The notes under the pieces are model-generated. The model was not told where the DNA came from. It was given only the letters and a program-made list of their open reading frames with translations, and did no database searches. Both the position numbers and the translations under genes were made by a program. A stretch of 8,847 nt of DNA from JAOTYV01 sp041557595 (GTDB lineage Bacteria; Pseudomonadota; Alphaproteobacteria; UBA8366), in contig JBFFGE010000185.1 in NCBI GenBank assembly GCA_041557595.1, positions 1 to 8,847 of the forward strand, in the 5' to 3' direction. Position 1 is the stretch's first letter, and each line of letters starts with the position of its first letter. Positions 1 through 6,967 of the stretch are shown here, one piece after another.

Positions 1-90
1 GTGCGCCCATTTGGGCGCACGCTGCTCTATCCTTATAGAATCGATCAACTTTTCTGCCTTTAATTGATTCCAATTAAAGGCAGGTTGATC
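1..90. repeat. Two-hairpin intergenic repeat, copy A (left end cut by window)
   Basis: This block recurs in the same orientation at 7561-7655. Hairpin 1 has 8-bp arms at 1-8 and 13-20 with an ATTT loop; comparison with copy B suggests its first two bases lie outside the window. Hairpin 2 has perfect 13-bp arms CTGCCTTTAATTG (54-66) and its complement (71-83) around an ATTC loop. It is extended by GATCAAC (43-49) pairing with GTTGATC (84-90), leaving TTTT (50-53) as a one-sided bulge. The last base overlaps the stop codon of the minus-strand lipoprotein gene, so the element forms that gene's 3' untranslated region. No U-tract follows either hairpin on either strand, so it is not a canonical intrinsic terminator. 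Confidence 0.9.
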
Positions 91-575
91 TAGCTGACGA
101 TTTTCCATGAACCATCCGGCTGGCGGCAAGCGGTCCCGTAGGCGCGCTCCGTTTTGCCACCGATCGAGACCGTTTGCTGAAATTCGCGACAATAATTACC
201 GGCGGATGTCGTTCCCTCGCGCACCGGCGTCACCGTGCCCGCATGTCCATTTTCCGGGTTCTTCCAACTGATGGTTTCCCCTATCGGCGCGGTCTGCGCC
301 TGCTTCATGGCATGACCTGCCTTGATCTTGTCCGCGTGATCCAGGCTCCTGCCGATTTCGCTTCCGAGCACGCCGCCCAGGAACACGCCAACCGCGGTTG
401 CGGCCAGTTTGCCGCCGCCCTTGCCGAACCGTGAACCGACCAGGCCGCCAACCGCGGCGCCGCCGACGGTGCCGAGCACTTGCTTGTTACCCGGGCCGTC
501 TTGCCCAGGCTGCGCGCAGCCAGCCATCGCAAGCGCGACTACGACCACCGACGCCTTGATCGCCTTAATTTGCAT
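90..575 (-). CDS. Glycine-zipper (17 kDa surface antigen-like) outer-membrane lipoprotein
   Basis: Predicted 161-residue lipoprotein. Residues 1-19 form a signal peptide (two Lys, then a Val/Ala-rich hydrophobic run) ending in M-A-G-Cys20, a slightly atypical lipobox because Met sits at -3. Residues 33-75 are a glycine-zipper segment (VLGTVGGAAVGGLVG, then GVFLGGVLGSEIG), the hallmark of the Rick_17kDa_Anti/2TM glycine-zipper families, which can insert into or associate with membrane. The C-terminal domain (about 97-161) contains a SWKNPENGHAGTVTPV segment and two cysteines (129, 150) that could form a periplasmic disulfide, typical of RT0821/Lpp0805-like surface proteins. The start at 575 is chosen because a strong GGAGG lies 7 nt upstream and the signal peptide begins there; an in-frame upstream start at 650 would add 25 residues and spoil the signal. 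It is probably monocistronic. The precise role (envelope integrity or surface antigen) is inferred. Confidence 0.88.
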   Translation of the reverse strand: MQIKAIKASVVVVALAMAGCAQPGQDGPGNKQVLGTVGGAAVGGLVGSRFGKGGGKLAATAVGVFLGGVLGSEIGRSLDHADKIKAGHAMKQAQTAPIGETISWKNPENGHAGTVTPVREGTTSAGNYCREFQQTVSIGGKTERAYGTACRQPDGSWKIVS

Positions 576-582
576 CAAAATT

Positions 583-587
583 CCTCC
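583..587 (-). promoter_or_regulatory. Ribosome binding site deciding the lipoprotein start
   Basis: GGAGG on the minus strand lies 7 nt before the ATG at 575-573. It supports that start over the longer frame opening at 650. Confidence 0.8.
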
Positions 588-594
588 AAATGGA

Positions 595-616
595 TAAACC
601 GTGACAAACGGGTTTA
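595..616 (-). promoter_or_regulatory. Bulged hairpin in the lipoprotein leader
   Basis: TAAA-CCGT-(GACAA)-ACGG-(G)-TTTA forms an 8-bp stem interrupted by one bulged G. It lies 7 nt upstream of the Shine-Dalgarno of the lipoprotein gene. It could be a 5' UTR structure affecting translation or stability, or a DNA operator of about 22 bp. The structure is seen; the role is inferred. The rest of 576-717 is AT-richer than the genes and presumably holds the lipoprotein promoter, but no convincing -35/-10 pair was identified. Confidence 0.4.
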
Positions 617-717
617 CGCCAATCCGCGGCAGCGAGGCGTTAATTCCCAACCTACCGACACAATTGGGTTATTTTATGGCTCAATTAGCGGCAAATTACC
701 ATCCCTAGAACATCCTG

Positions 718-2154
718 TTAACATACTATATTCATTCGATATTTATTCGACCACGGCCGGGCCTGTTCAAACAGGGCCGCCGCCCGCAACACCATTGCAT
801 CCCCGAGCCAGGGCCCGACAATTTGCAGCCCGACGGGAAGACCGTCCGCCGTCCAGCCGCATGGCACCGAAATGGCCGGATGGCCCGTCAGATTGAACGG
901 ATGGGTGTAGGGATACCAGGCGTCGCGCGGCCCGCCGGCCGGTCGGCCGTCGACTTCGATCGGCTCGAACAGATCCTGATCCGCCGAGATTGCCGGCCGG
1001 GCCAGCGTCGGCATGACCACGAGGTCGACATCCTCGAACCAGGCCTGAACGCTCCGGAACACCGACGTGCGCACGGCCATCGCATCCTGAACGTCGATTG
1101 CGCCCGCCTGGCGCCCTTCCGCCATCCAGCGCCGGAGGGTGTCACTCATCCGGTCCCCCAACTGTTCTTCCAAATTGCCGAACCGGCTGGCCCAAATCGA
1201 GAAGGTAAGCGGGCCCCAGATCGGCAAGGTATTTTCAAAGGGCTCTTCCCGCGCTTCCAGATCCGCCCCCATGGATTCGAACGCTTCCAACGACTGCCGG
1301 AATATTTCGGCGGTCTCGGCGTCGATATGCCGATTGCCCAACAGCATCCGCCAACCGATCCGCGTCCCCCGGAGATCGCCCGCGGCCTGGCCGGCAGCGG
1401 CAAGCCCGTCCAACGAACGCCCGATCGAGTGCACATCGCTGGCGTCCGGTCCCGCCATCACCGATAGCATCAAGGCGGCGTCGCCGACCGTTCGGGCCAT
1501 CGGACCGATATAGGACATCAAGCCGAAACTGTCCGGCGATTGATCGTGCGGGACGATCCCGAGGGTCTGCTTCATGCCCACGATTCCACAACACGCCGCC
1601 GGAATTCGAACCGATCCGCCGCCATCGGTGCCGACCGCCAGGGGGCCGAGACCGGCGGCGACCGCGGCGGCGGCGCCGCCGCTGGACCCGCCCGACGTCC
1701 GTTCCAGGTTCCAGGGATTGCGCGTCTTTCCGAATAGCGGCGCCTCGGTCAATGGCTTATGCCCGAATTCCGGCGTGGTCGTCTTGCCGATCAGGATCGC
1801 GCCCGCCTGCCTCATCCGCGCTACCGCGACGCAATCATCCGACGGAATATTGTCCGCCAAGGCGTGACTGCCGAAAGTCGTCCGCACGCCCGCCGTGTTG
1901 AGCAAATCCTTTACCGAAAAAGGCACGCCATGCAGCGGTCCCAGCGGATCGCCCGCCATGACAGCCGCCTCCGCGACGCGGGCCGCGCTGCGCGCCTCCT
2001 CGGCGGCGACGGTAATGAAGGCATTTATCCGCGGCTCCCAATGCTCGATGGCGGACAACACGGCCTCGACCGCATCGACTGGCGAAATCTCCCGGTCCGC
2101 GATACGCTTCGCCAACGCGACAGCCGGCAGAAAACATAATTCAGTGTTCGTCAT
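718..2154 (-). CDS. Amidase signature family hydrolase
   Basis: Predicted 478-residue cytoplasmic enzyme that hydrolyses a carboxamide to acid plus ammonia or amine; the substrate is unknown. All catalytic elements of the amidase-signature Ser-cisSer-Lys triad are visible: Lys82 in FSVKDL, the cis-serine in GGSSGG (Ser157), and nucleophile Ser181 in GTDGGGSVRIPA. The C-terminal block HPFNLTGHPAISVPCG (about residues 425-440) and GLPVGLQIVG are also typical. Length is normal for the family. The GGGSVRIP form and the absence of gatB/gatC neighbours argue against a GatA tRNA-amidotransferase subunit. The ATG at 2154 is preceded by GAGGAG at 5-nt spacing; upstream in-frame sequence lies over the divergent gene and is rejected. 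No signal peptide. The gene is divergent from the alpha/beta hydrolase gene across 81 bp, so the two may share control. The last ten residues are AT-rich and unlike the usual family end, which may be ordinary C-terminal drift. Confidence 0.93.
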   Translation of the reverse strand: MTNTELCFLPAVALAKRIADREISPVDAVEAVLSAIEHWEPRINAFITVAAEEARSAARVAEAAVMAGDPLGPLHGVPFSVKDLLNTAGVRTTFGSHALADNIPSDDCVAVARMRQAGAILIGKTTTPEFGHKPLTEAPLFGKTRNPWNLERTSGGSSGGAAAAVAAGLGPLAVGTDGGGSVRIPAACCGIVGMKQTLGIVPHDQSPDSFGLMSYIGPMARTVGDAALMLSVMAGPDASDVHSIGRSLDGLAAAGQAAGDLRGTRIGWRMLLGNRHIDAETAEIFRQSLEAFESMGADLEAREEPFENTLPIWGPLTFSIWASRFGNLEEQLGDRMSDTLRRWMAEGRQAGAIDVQDAMAVRTSVFRSVQAWFEDVDLVVMPTLARPAISADQDLFEPIEVDGRPAGGPRDAWYPYTHPFNLTGHPAISVPCGWTADGLPVGLQIVGPWLGDAMVLRAAALFEQARPWSNKYRMNIVC

Positions 2155-2235
2155 GTGCGCTCCTCGCTCCAAGCGGGAGCCTAAACCGTTCGAACAAGCC
2201 GGACCATATTGCAGATTGGCGAAGGAGCATCGACG
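2155..2235. promoter_or_regulatory. Divergent promoter region between amidase and alpha/beta hydrolase genes
   Basis: These 81 bp must hold the 5' signals of both divergent genes. Visible structure includes GAGGAG (2160-2165, minus), the amidase ribosome binding site; a GCTCC-AAGCG-GGAGC inverted repeat (2166-2180); an 8-bp palindrome GTTCGAAC (2188-2195), a candidate operator half-way between the genes; and AAGGAG (2222-2227, plus), 8 nt before the hydrolase ATG. No clear sigma-70 -35/-10 pair was recognised. The operator role is inference. Confidence 0.45.
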
Positions 2236-4266
2236 ATGACCAATGAAATTGAACTGCGGATTTCCCAACAAACCAGCTTCGCCGACGGTCATGCGTTTGG
2301 CGGCACGGGCGCGTACGAGAAACTCGTCGGGCGCGCCCATTTTGCGGTCGATCCCGATGCTCCGGCGCAGGCGGGAATCGTCGATATCGACAAGGCGCCG
2401 CGCAACGAAAAGGGCCTTGTCGAATTCATCTCCGACATTTGCATCCTGCGCCCCGCTGATCCGGATCGCGGCAACAAGCGCGTGTTTTTCGACTATGGCA
2501 ACCGCGGCAATATGCGCGCGCTGCAGTTTTTCAACGACGCACCCGCCTCGAACAATCCGCAAAGCCTTGCCGACGCCGGCAATGGCTTCCTATTCCGGCG
2601 CGGCTACACGGTGGTGATGGGGGCTTGGCAAGGCGATTTGCTGCCGGGCAATGGCCGCATGCTGCTCGACCTGCCCGTCGCGCGCGAGCAGGACGGACCG
2701 ATCACCGGGCCGGTGCGCATCGAAATCGTCGCCGACAGCCCGGGATTGACCACCTTCCCCTTGAGCGGCGGCCGCGCGTCGACACGCAGCCACCCGACAA
2801 TTTCACTCGACCCGCGCGAGGCCCGGCTGACCCGGCGGCGCTACGCGACCGACGAACGCATCGAAGTGCCCGCCGAGGAATGGTGCTTCGCCCGGCTCGA
2901 GAGCGGCGCCGGCCTCGACATGCAGGGCGCAGAAACGTCGCTGGTCCCATCGGACAGCAATATTCATATTCCCGGCGGCTTCAAGACCGGCTGGATCTAC
3001 GAGCTCGTCTATACCGGCCGCGACCCGCTGGTGCTGGGGCTCGGCCATGTGGCGGTGCGGGATCTGGTGAGTTTCCTGAAATATGGCGAAACGGACCGCG
3101 CCGGCAACCCGAATCCAACGGGCGGACCGGACATGATCGAAAAGGCGTATTCCTGGGGCCGCTCGCAAACCGGCCGGTGCATCCGGGATTCGCTCTATCT
3201 CGGCTTCAACGCCGATGCCAAGGGCCGCAAGGTGTTCGACGGCGTAATGCCGCATGTGTCGGGCGCGGGCCGCATGTGGATGAACCACCGCTTCGCCAAT
3301 GTCATCACGCCGGCCGGCCAGCAATACGAGGACCATGACAACCGCGCCGACAAATTCCCCTTCTCCTACGCCGAGAGTACGGATCATCTGACCGGCAAGA
3401 CCGACGCCATTCTCAAGCGCCCCGACACCGATCCGCTGGTGATCCATTCGCAGACCGGCACGGAATATTGGCAGCGCCGGGGCTCGCTGGTGCATACGGA
3501 CAGCCAAGGCAATGACCTGGAACAGCCCGAAACCGTGCGGGCGTATTTCTGGTCGAGCTCGCAGCACTTCGCGAACCCCAACCTGAAAGCGCCGACCCGG
3601 GGCGTTTGCCAGAACGACTGCAACGTCGTCACGACCTCGATGCTGTTCCGGGCGACCCTGGATGCGCTCGACCGATGGGCGACGGACGGCATCGCGCCGC
3701 CACCGAGCCGCATTCCGCGGCGATCGGACGGCACCCTGGTCCCCTGGAAGGAGTGGAAGACGCAATTCCCGTCGATTCCGGGCGTCGCCATACCGCAGGA
3801 CGTCAACGGACTGCCGCTGCTCGATTTCGGACCCGACGAAGACAAGGGTATCCTGTCGCAGGAGCCGCCCAATGTGGTGGATGCGGCAGGCTACACCGTC
3901 CTGGTCCCGGCGGTCGACGCGGACGGCAACGACGTCGCCGGCATCCGCGTCCCGATGGTCAGCGCGCCGCTCGCGACCTATACGGGATGGAACCTGCGGG
4001 CGCGCGACTACGGCGAGGGCGCGATGCACGAATTTACCGGCAGCACGATGCCCTTCCCGGAAACCCCGGAACACCGCCGGGCGACGGGCGATCCACGACC
4101 GTCGATCCAGGAACGGTATCAAAATCTGGACGGGTATGTGCAGGCGATCCGCGATGCGGCGATGACGCTGGTCGAGGACGGGCTGATACTCGAAGAAGAC
4201 GTCGAGCGCGCAATCGATCTCGCCCGCGGCTGGAGCGCACCCCGCCATAGCGTCTCGCTGGACTAA
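2236..4266 (+). CDS. Large alpha/beta hydrolase domain-containing protein
   Basis: Predicted 676-residue protein resembling the long 'alpha/beta hydrolase domain' family (Abhydrolase_10 type, typically about 600-700 residues), whose substrates are largely uncharacterised. The nucleophile elbow is AYSWGRSQTGR, a G-x-S-Q-x-G motif with Ser310. A Glu in QTGTEYW (about 410) and His444 in SSQHFAN are plausible remaining triad members (inference). N-terminal features include GNRGNMRALQFFNDAP (about 89-104) and the GYTVVMGAWQGD strand (about 123-134). The C-terminal GWNLRARDYGE block (about 584-594) matches the family. No signal peptide or transmembrane segment is seen, so it is probably cytoplasmic, an ester or lactone hydrolase. 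The ATG at 2236 is chosen because AAGGAG lies 8 nt upstream; an in-frame start at 2209 would bury that site. It ends in tandem TAA TAA stops and is convergent with the M28 peptidase gene 49 bp away. The divergent amidase suggests a common catabolic context. Confidence 0.87.
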   Translation: MTNEIELRISQQTSFADGHAFGGTGAYEKLVGRAHFAVDPDAPAQAGIVDIDKAPRNEKGLVEFISDICILRPADPDRGNKRVFFDYGNRGNMRALQFFNDAPASNNPQSLADAGNGFLFRRGYTVVMGAWQGDLLPGNGRMLLDLPVAREQDGPITGPVRIEIVADSPGLTTFPLSGGRASTRSHPTISLDPREARLTRRRYATDERIEVPAEEWCFARLESGAGLDMQGAETSLVPSDSNIHIPGGFKTGWIYELVYTGRDPLVLGLGHVAVRDLVSFLKYGETDRAGNPNPTGGPDMIEKAYSWGRSQTGRCIRDSLYLGFNADAKGRKVFDGVMPHVSGAGRMWMNHRFANVITPAGQQYEDHDNRADKFPFSYAESTDHLTGKTDAILKRPDTDPLVIHSQTGTEYWQRRGSLVHTDSQGNDLEQPETVRAYFWSSSQHFANPNLKAPTRGVCQNDCNVVTTSMLFRATLDALDRWATDGIAPPPSRIPRRSDGTLVPWKEWKTQFPSIPGVAIPQDVNGLPLLDFGPDEDKGILSQEPPNVVDAAGYTVLVPAVDADGNDVAGIRVPMVSAPLATYTGWNLRARDYGEGAMHEFTGSTMPFPETPEHRRATGDPRPSIQERYQNLDGYVQAIRDAAMTLVEDGLILEEDVERAIDLARGWSAPRHSVSLD

Positions 4267-4315
4267 TAACGGACCGCGTTCTTTCATTGGTAATTCGACA
4301 CTATGAAAATGTTTA

Positions 4316-5602
4316 TTATTCCCGCAGCGTCAATGCCGGCGCCGCGCAAGCTTCGAGCACGATCGCGGCAGTGAGTATCGCGGCGCGTTCGAGTTCTTGC
4401 GCCGTCACCAGGTCGTGCCGGTCCGCCGGCGTCAGCACGTAGCGCAACTTGCTCGCCGGATCGTCGAAGCCCGCCACCAGGCGAAACGCGGGAATGCCAT
4501 GCCGCGCGAAATTGTAGTGATCCGAATTGCGCATTAGCGGCCGGTAGAACCGCAGATCCTCCGTGCCGCAGCCCGGAACGGTGCGCAGGAATTTCTCGAC
4601 GCCGGGAAAGTCGCTAGTCAGCGCGGTTAGCCGGCCGTCGCCGCCGACCGAATCCAGGTTGACGTTGAGCGCAATCGCATCGCGCGCCGGCTGCGACAGG
4701 CCGTCCACATAGCGGGCGGACCCCGCGAGGCCCCATTCCTCGAGATTGAACAGGCATAGCCGCAAACCGCGCCGCAGCCCCGCGACATGCGGTTGGAGCA
4801 CCCGGGCGACATCCAGCGCGACGGCGAGGCCGGTGGCATTGTCGATTGCGCTCTCGCCCAGGGGATGACCGTCGATATGCGCACTGAGGACAACCCGTTC
4901 ATCGGTCTCGCCCGGCAAATCGAGGATAAGACTTTCCGCAAATGCATCGCTGATCGCCGTTTCGATGGTCAGCCGTACCCGTGGCAATGCGCCTCCGCCA
5001 GCTCCGAGACGCGCCGCGCCTTCATGGGTAATCGCCGCCGCGGGAATGTCCTCGGCGCGGTTGCGCCCCGACGATCCGGTCACCAGCAGATCGCCGGGCA
5101 GATGGCCCGCGATCAGGAAGCCCGCCGCGTCGCATTCCCGTGCGGCATCGTATTTCCATCGCCGGTGCATGGTCTCCGACGCAAACATGTATTCGTGCCG
5201 CACCAGAACGAAACGGCCCCGCACCGCGTCGGAATTGGCGCGAATGTCATCCGGCAGACCGCGGCCTAGATCGAGCACCTCGGCTTCGAGCCCCTTCGCC
5301 GGCGTCGCCGGAGACCAGACCAGCGCGTGGCAGTCGAGATCCGCGCCACCCCGCGGCCCCAAGAGCGCAAGCGATTGCGCGCGGCGCGCCCAACCGTCGA
5401 AGGCGCAGGTGAATACCTCCGCCGGCCGGCCGAAATCCACTTCGATACAATTCTTGAGATAGGCGACGGCCGCCTTTTCGCTCTCGCTGCCGGCGAAGCG
5501 GCCGCCGCACCCGCAAATATCCTCGAAATATTCCAGGCGCCGACGCGACCCGCGAAGCCCGGAGGCAATTTTGGACCGCATGTCGGCGCTGACAAATGAC
5601 AT
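4316..5602 (-). CDS. M28-family zinc metallopeptidase (aminopeptidase-like)
   Basis: Predicted 428-residue protein with the M28 fold. Visible motifs in order: LSAHIDGH (His242, first zinc ligand, and Asp244), GESAIDNATGLA (bridging Asp254), LFNLEEWGLAGS (catalytic Glu288 and ligand Glu289), NVNLDSVGG (Asp317) and NSDHYNFARHGIPAF (His362). A PA-domain-like insert fits about residues 95-215. The family hydrolyses N-terminal residues of peptides or related amides using two zinc ions. Oddities: there is no signal peptide although many M28 enzymes are secreted, and the usual C-terminal HTPxD ligand motif reads VLTPAD (388-394) with Leu390 where His is expected; His396 lies nearby. It may therefore be a divergent amidase or carbamoylase-like enzyme or have altered metal binding. 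The ATG at 5602 has AAGGA at 6-nt spacing; Met8 is a weaker alternative. Divergent from the PrpF gene. Confidence 0.87.
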   Translation of the reverse strand: MSFVSADMRSKIASGLRGSRRRLEYFEDICGCGGRFAGSESEKAAVAYLKNCIEVDFGRPAEVFTCAFDGWARRAQSLALLGPRGGADLDCHALVWSPATPAKGLEAEVLDLGRGLPDDIRANSDAVRGRFVLVRHEYMFASETMHRRWKYDAARECDAAGFLIAGHLPGDLLVTGSSGRNRAEDIPAAAITHEGAARLGAGGGALPRVRLTIETAISDAFAESLILDLPGETDERVVLSAHIDGHPLGESAIDNATGLAVALDVARVLQPHVAGLRRGLRLCLFNLEEWGLAGSARYVDGLSQPARDAIALNVNLDSVGGDGRLTALTSDFPGVEKFLRTVPGCGTEDLRFYRPLMRNSDHYNFARHGIPAFRLVAGFDDPASKLRYVLTPADRHDLVTAQELERAAILTAAIVLEACAAPALTLRE

Positions 5603-5704
5603 TAGATTTCCTTATCAAAATACCGGAAAATTTAATTTCCCTAATCTATCGAACTTTGCCACTTTAGCCGCAATCGACCGCACAACCCCATTCGGATTGA
5701 CACC
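5603..5704. promoter_or_regulatory. Divergent promoter region between M28 peptidase and PrpF-family genes
   Basis: An AT-rich 102-bp gap holding the 5' signals of both genes. It contains the M28 ribosome binding site AAGGA (5609-5613, minus) and an 11-bp perfect palindrome AAATTTAATTT (5628-5638) inside a GGAAA/TTTCC inverted repeat (5625-5640), a candidate operator. Two related direct repeats, ATTTCC-TTATC (from 5606) and ATTTCCCTAATC (from 5635), are about 29 bp apart. The PrpF gene has only a weak GGA (5694-5696) 8 nt before its ATG. Promoter boxes were not identified. Confidence 0.4.
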
Positions 5705-6967
5705 ATGGTTGCAAACAACAGTCCCGACACCGTCCATTTTCTCGGCCTCGCGCCGCGGTTCCTGAACGGCACGCTCGAGATTCCCGTCTATCACATGCGC
5801 GGCGGGACTTCGACCGGGATCGTCCTGTTCGACGGCCATTTGCCCGAGCCCACCGCCTTGCGCGAAGAAGTAATCCGCCAGATCATGGGCGTGCCGCTGC
5901 AGGGCGACGTGGCCAGCAACCGGCAAATCACCGGGCTCGGCCGCGGCATTCCGCAAAGCAACAAGGTGTTCATCGTCGGACCGTCGGCGCGGGACGATGC
6001 GGACATCGACAGCACGCTGGCGCAGCTCGCCGCCGAAAAGAGCGCCATCGACTGGAGCGTGAATTGCGGCAACATGTCCGCGGCGCTGCCCATCTTCGCC
6101 TTCGAGATCGGCCTGCTGACGCCGACTGCCGGCAGTAACCGCGTGCGGATCCACAACACCAATACCGGGGTCGTCGCCCATGCGTTGATCGACATGCCGG
6201 CACCCGATGCCGGGCTTGCCGCCGACACCGAAATCCCCGGTGTCATGGGACAGTGGCCGGGCCTGCAACTCGCCCTGCTCGAGCCCGCGGGCGCAAAGAC
6301 CGGCGCCCTGTTGCCGACCGGCAACCCGGTCGACCGGATCGACGGCATCGATGTTTCCTGCGTCGACCTCGCGGTGCCGATGGTGATCATCCGGGCGGAA
6401 GACCTGGGCCATGATGCGAGCGAAACGCCGGACAGTCTCGATAGCGATGCGACGCTGCGCGACCGTTTACGCCGTATTTGGGTTGCCGCGGGTCTGAAGA
6501 TGGGGCTGAAGGGCAAGGGCGGCGCTCCCATGACCGAGGCGGAGCTCGCCGCCAGCGAGACCATCCCGAAAGTCTGCATCATCGCCCCGGCCAACGCGGA
6601 AGAATCGGATCGAGGGGCAAATATCCGGGTGCGGTATTTCACGCCGCAGGCCTGCCATAAGTCACTCGCGGTTACCGGCGGCGCCTGCCTCGCCGCCGCC
6701 TGCCTGATTCCCGGCACGGTCGCCCATGGAATGGCCGACGGGGTGGGCGTCCTGAGCGCCGAGGAACAAGATCACATCGTGCGGATGGCCAACCCGGCGG
6801 GTATTTTGAAGGCGACCATTCGGGGCCGGGCCGATGGCGCCGAAATTTCGATGCCGAGCGCGGCCTACGAACGCAGCACGCAGATTCTATTGCGCGGCCA
6901 CACGCCGATTTACAACGCCTCGGCCGATCTGCTGGACTACTACCGCGCCTTACCCGCCGCCGCGTGA
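5705..6967 (+). CDS. PrpF-family isomerase (4-oxalomesaconate tautomerase / aconitate-isomerase-like)
   Basis: Predicted 420-residue cofactor-independent isomerase with the diaminopimelate-epimerase-like fold. Diagnostic segments are YHMRGGTSTG (29-38), GLGRGIPQSNKVFIVGP (77-93), DWSVNCGNMSAALPIFAFE (116-134), ALLPTGNPVD (201-210) and the second-lobe block ACHKSLAVTGGACLAAACLIPGT (316-338). Lys87 and Cys121 are 34 residues apart, the spacing I recall for the catalytic Lys73/Cys107 pair of Shewanella PrpF, so the active site looks intact. Family members interconvert double-bond isomers of tricarboxylates (trans- and cis-methylaconitate, or keto and enol oxalomesaconate in gallate/protocatechuate degradation). 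No prpB, prpC, acn or gal/lig genes are adjacent, so the substrate is unresolved and no symbol is given. The ATG at 5705 has a weak GGA at 8-nt spacing. The gene is slightly long, with about 23 residues before the usual family start. Followed by 223 bp before the response regulator. Confidence 0.88.
   Translation: MVANNSPDTVHFLGLAPRFLNGTLEIPVYHMRGGTSTGIVLFDGHLPEPTALREEVIRQIMGVPLQGDVASNRQITGLGRGIPQSNKVFIVGPSARDDADIDSTLAQLAAEKSAIDWSVNCGNMSAALPIFAFEIGLLTPTAGSNRVRIHNTNTGVVAHALIDMPAPDAGLAADTEIPGVMGQWPGLQLALLEPAGAKTGALLPTGNPVDRIDGIDVSCVDLAVPMVIIRAEDLGHDASETPDSLDSDATLRDRLRRIWVAAGLKMGLKGKGGAPMTEAELAASETIPKVCIIAPANAEESDRGANIRVRYFTPQACHKSLAVTGGACLAAACLIPGTVAHGMADGVGVLSAEEQDHIVRMANPAGILKATIRGRADGAEISMPSAAYERSTQILLRGHTPIYNASADLLDYYRALPAAA

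Noticed and set aside
1..90. CRISPR array or intrinsic terminators as explanation of the repeat
   Set aside because: The two copies are 7.5 kb apart with no regular spacers, so it is not CRISPR. The hairpins lack a following U-tract, so they are not canonical terminators.
823..1467. Plus-strand open frame opposite the amidase
   Set aside because: Shadow frame with low-complexity Arg/Pro-rich translation; the amidase reading is unambiguous.
2155..2562. N-terminal extension of the amidase frame up to 2562
   Set aside because: It overlaps the 5' part of the divergent hydrolase gene and lacks amidase-like sequence; the ATG at 2154 has a good ribosome binding site.
2803..4287. Long 494-codon open frame on the minus strand opposite the alpha/beta hydrolase gene
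   Set aside because: It is Arg/Ala/Val-rich without recognisable motifs. The opposite strand has a clear nucleophile motif and ribosome binding site; long antisense frames are expected in GC-rich coding DNA.
5791..6717. 308-codon minus-strand frame opposite the PrpF-family gene
   Set aside because: Ser/Arg/Pro-rich translation without family resemblance; the plus frame holds the intact isomerase motifs.
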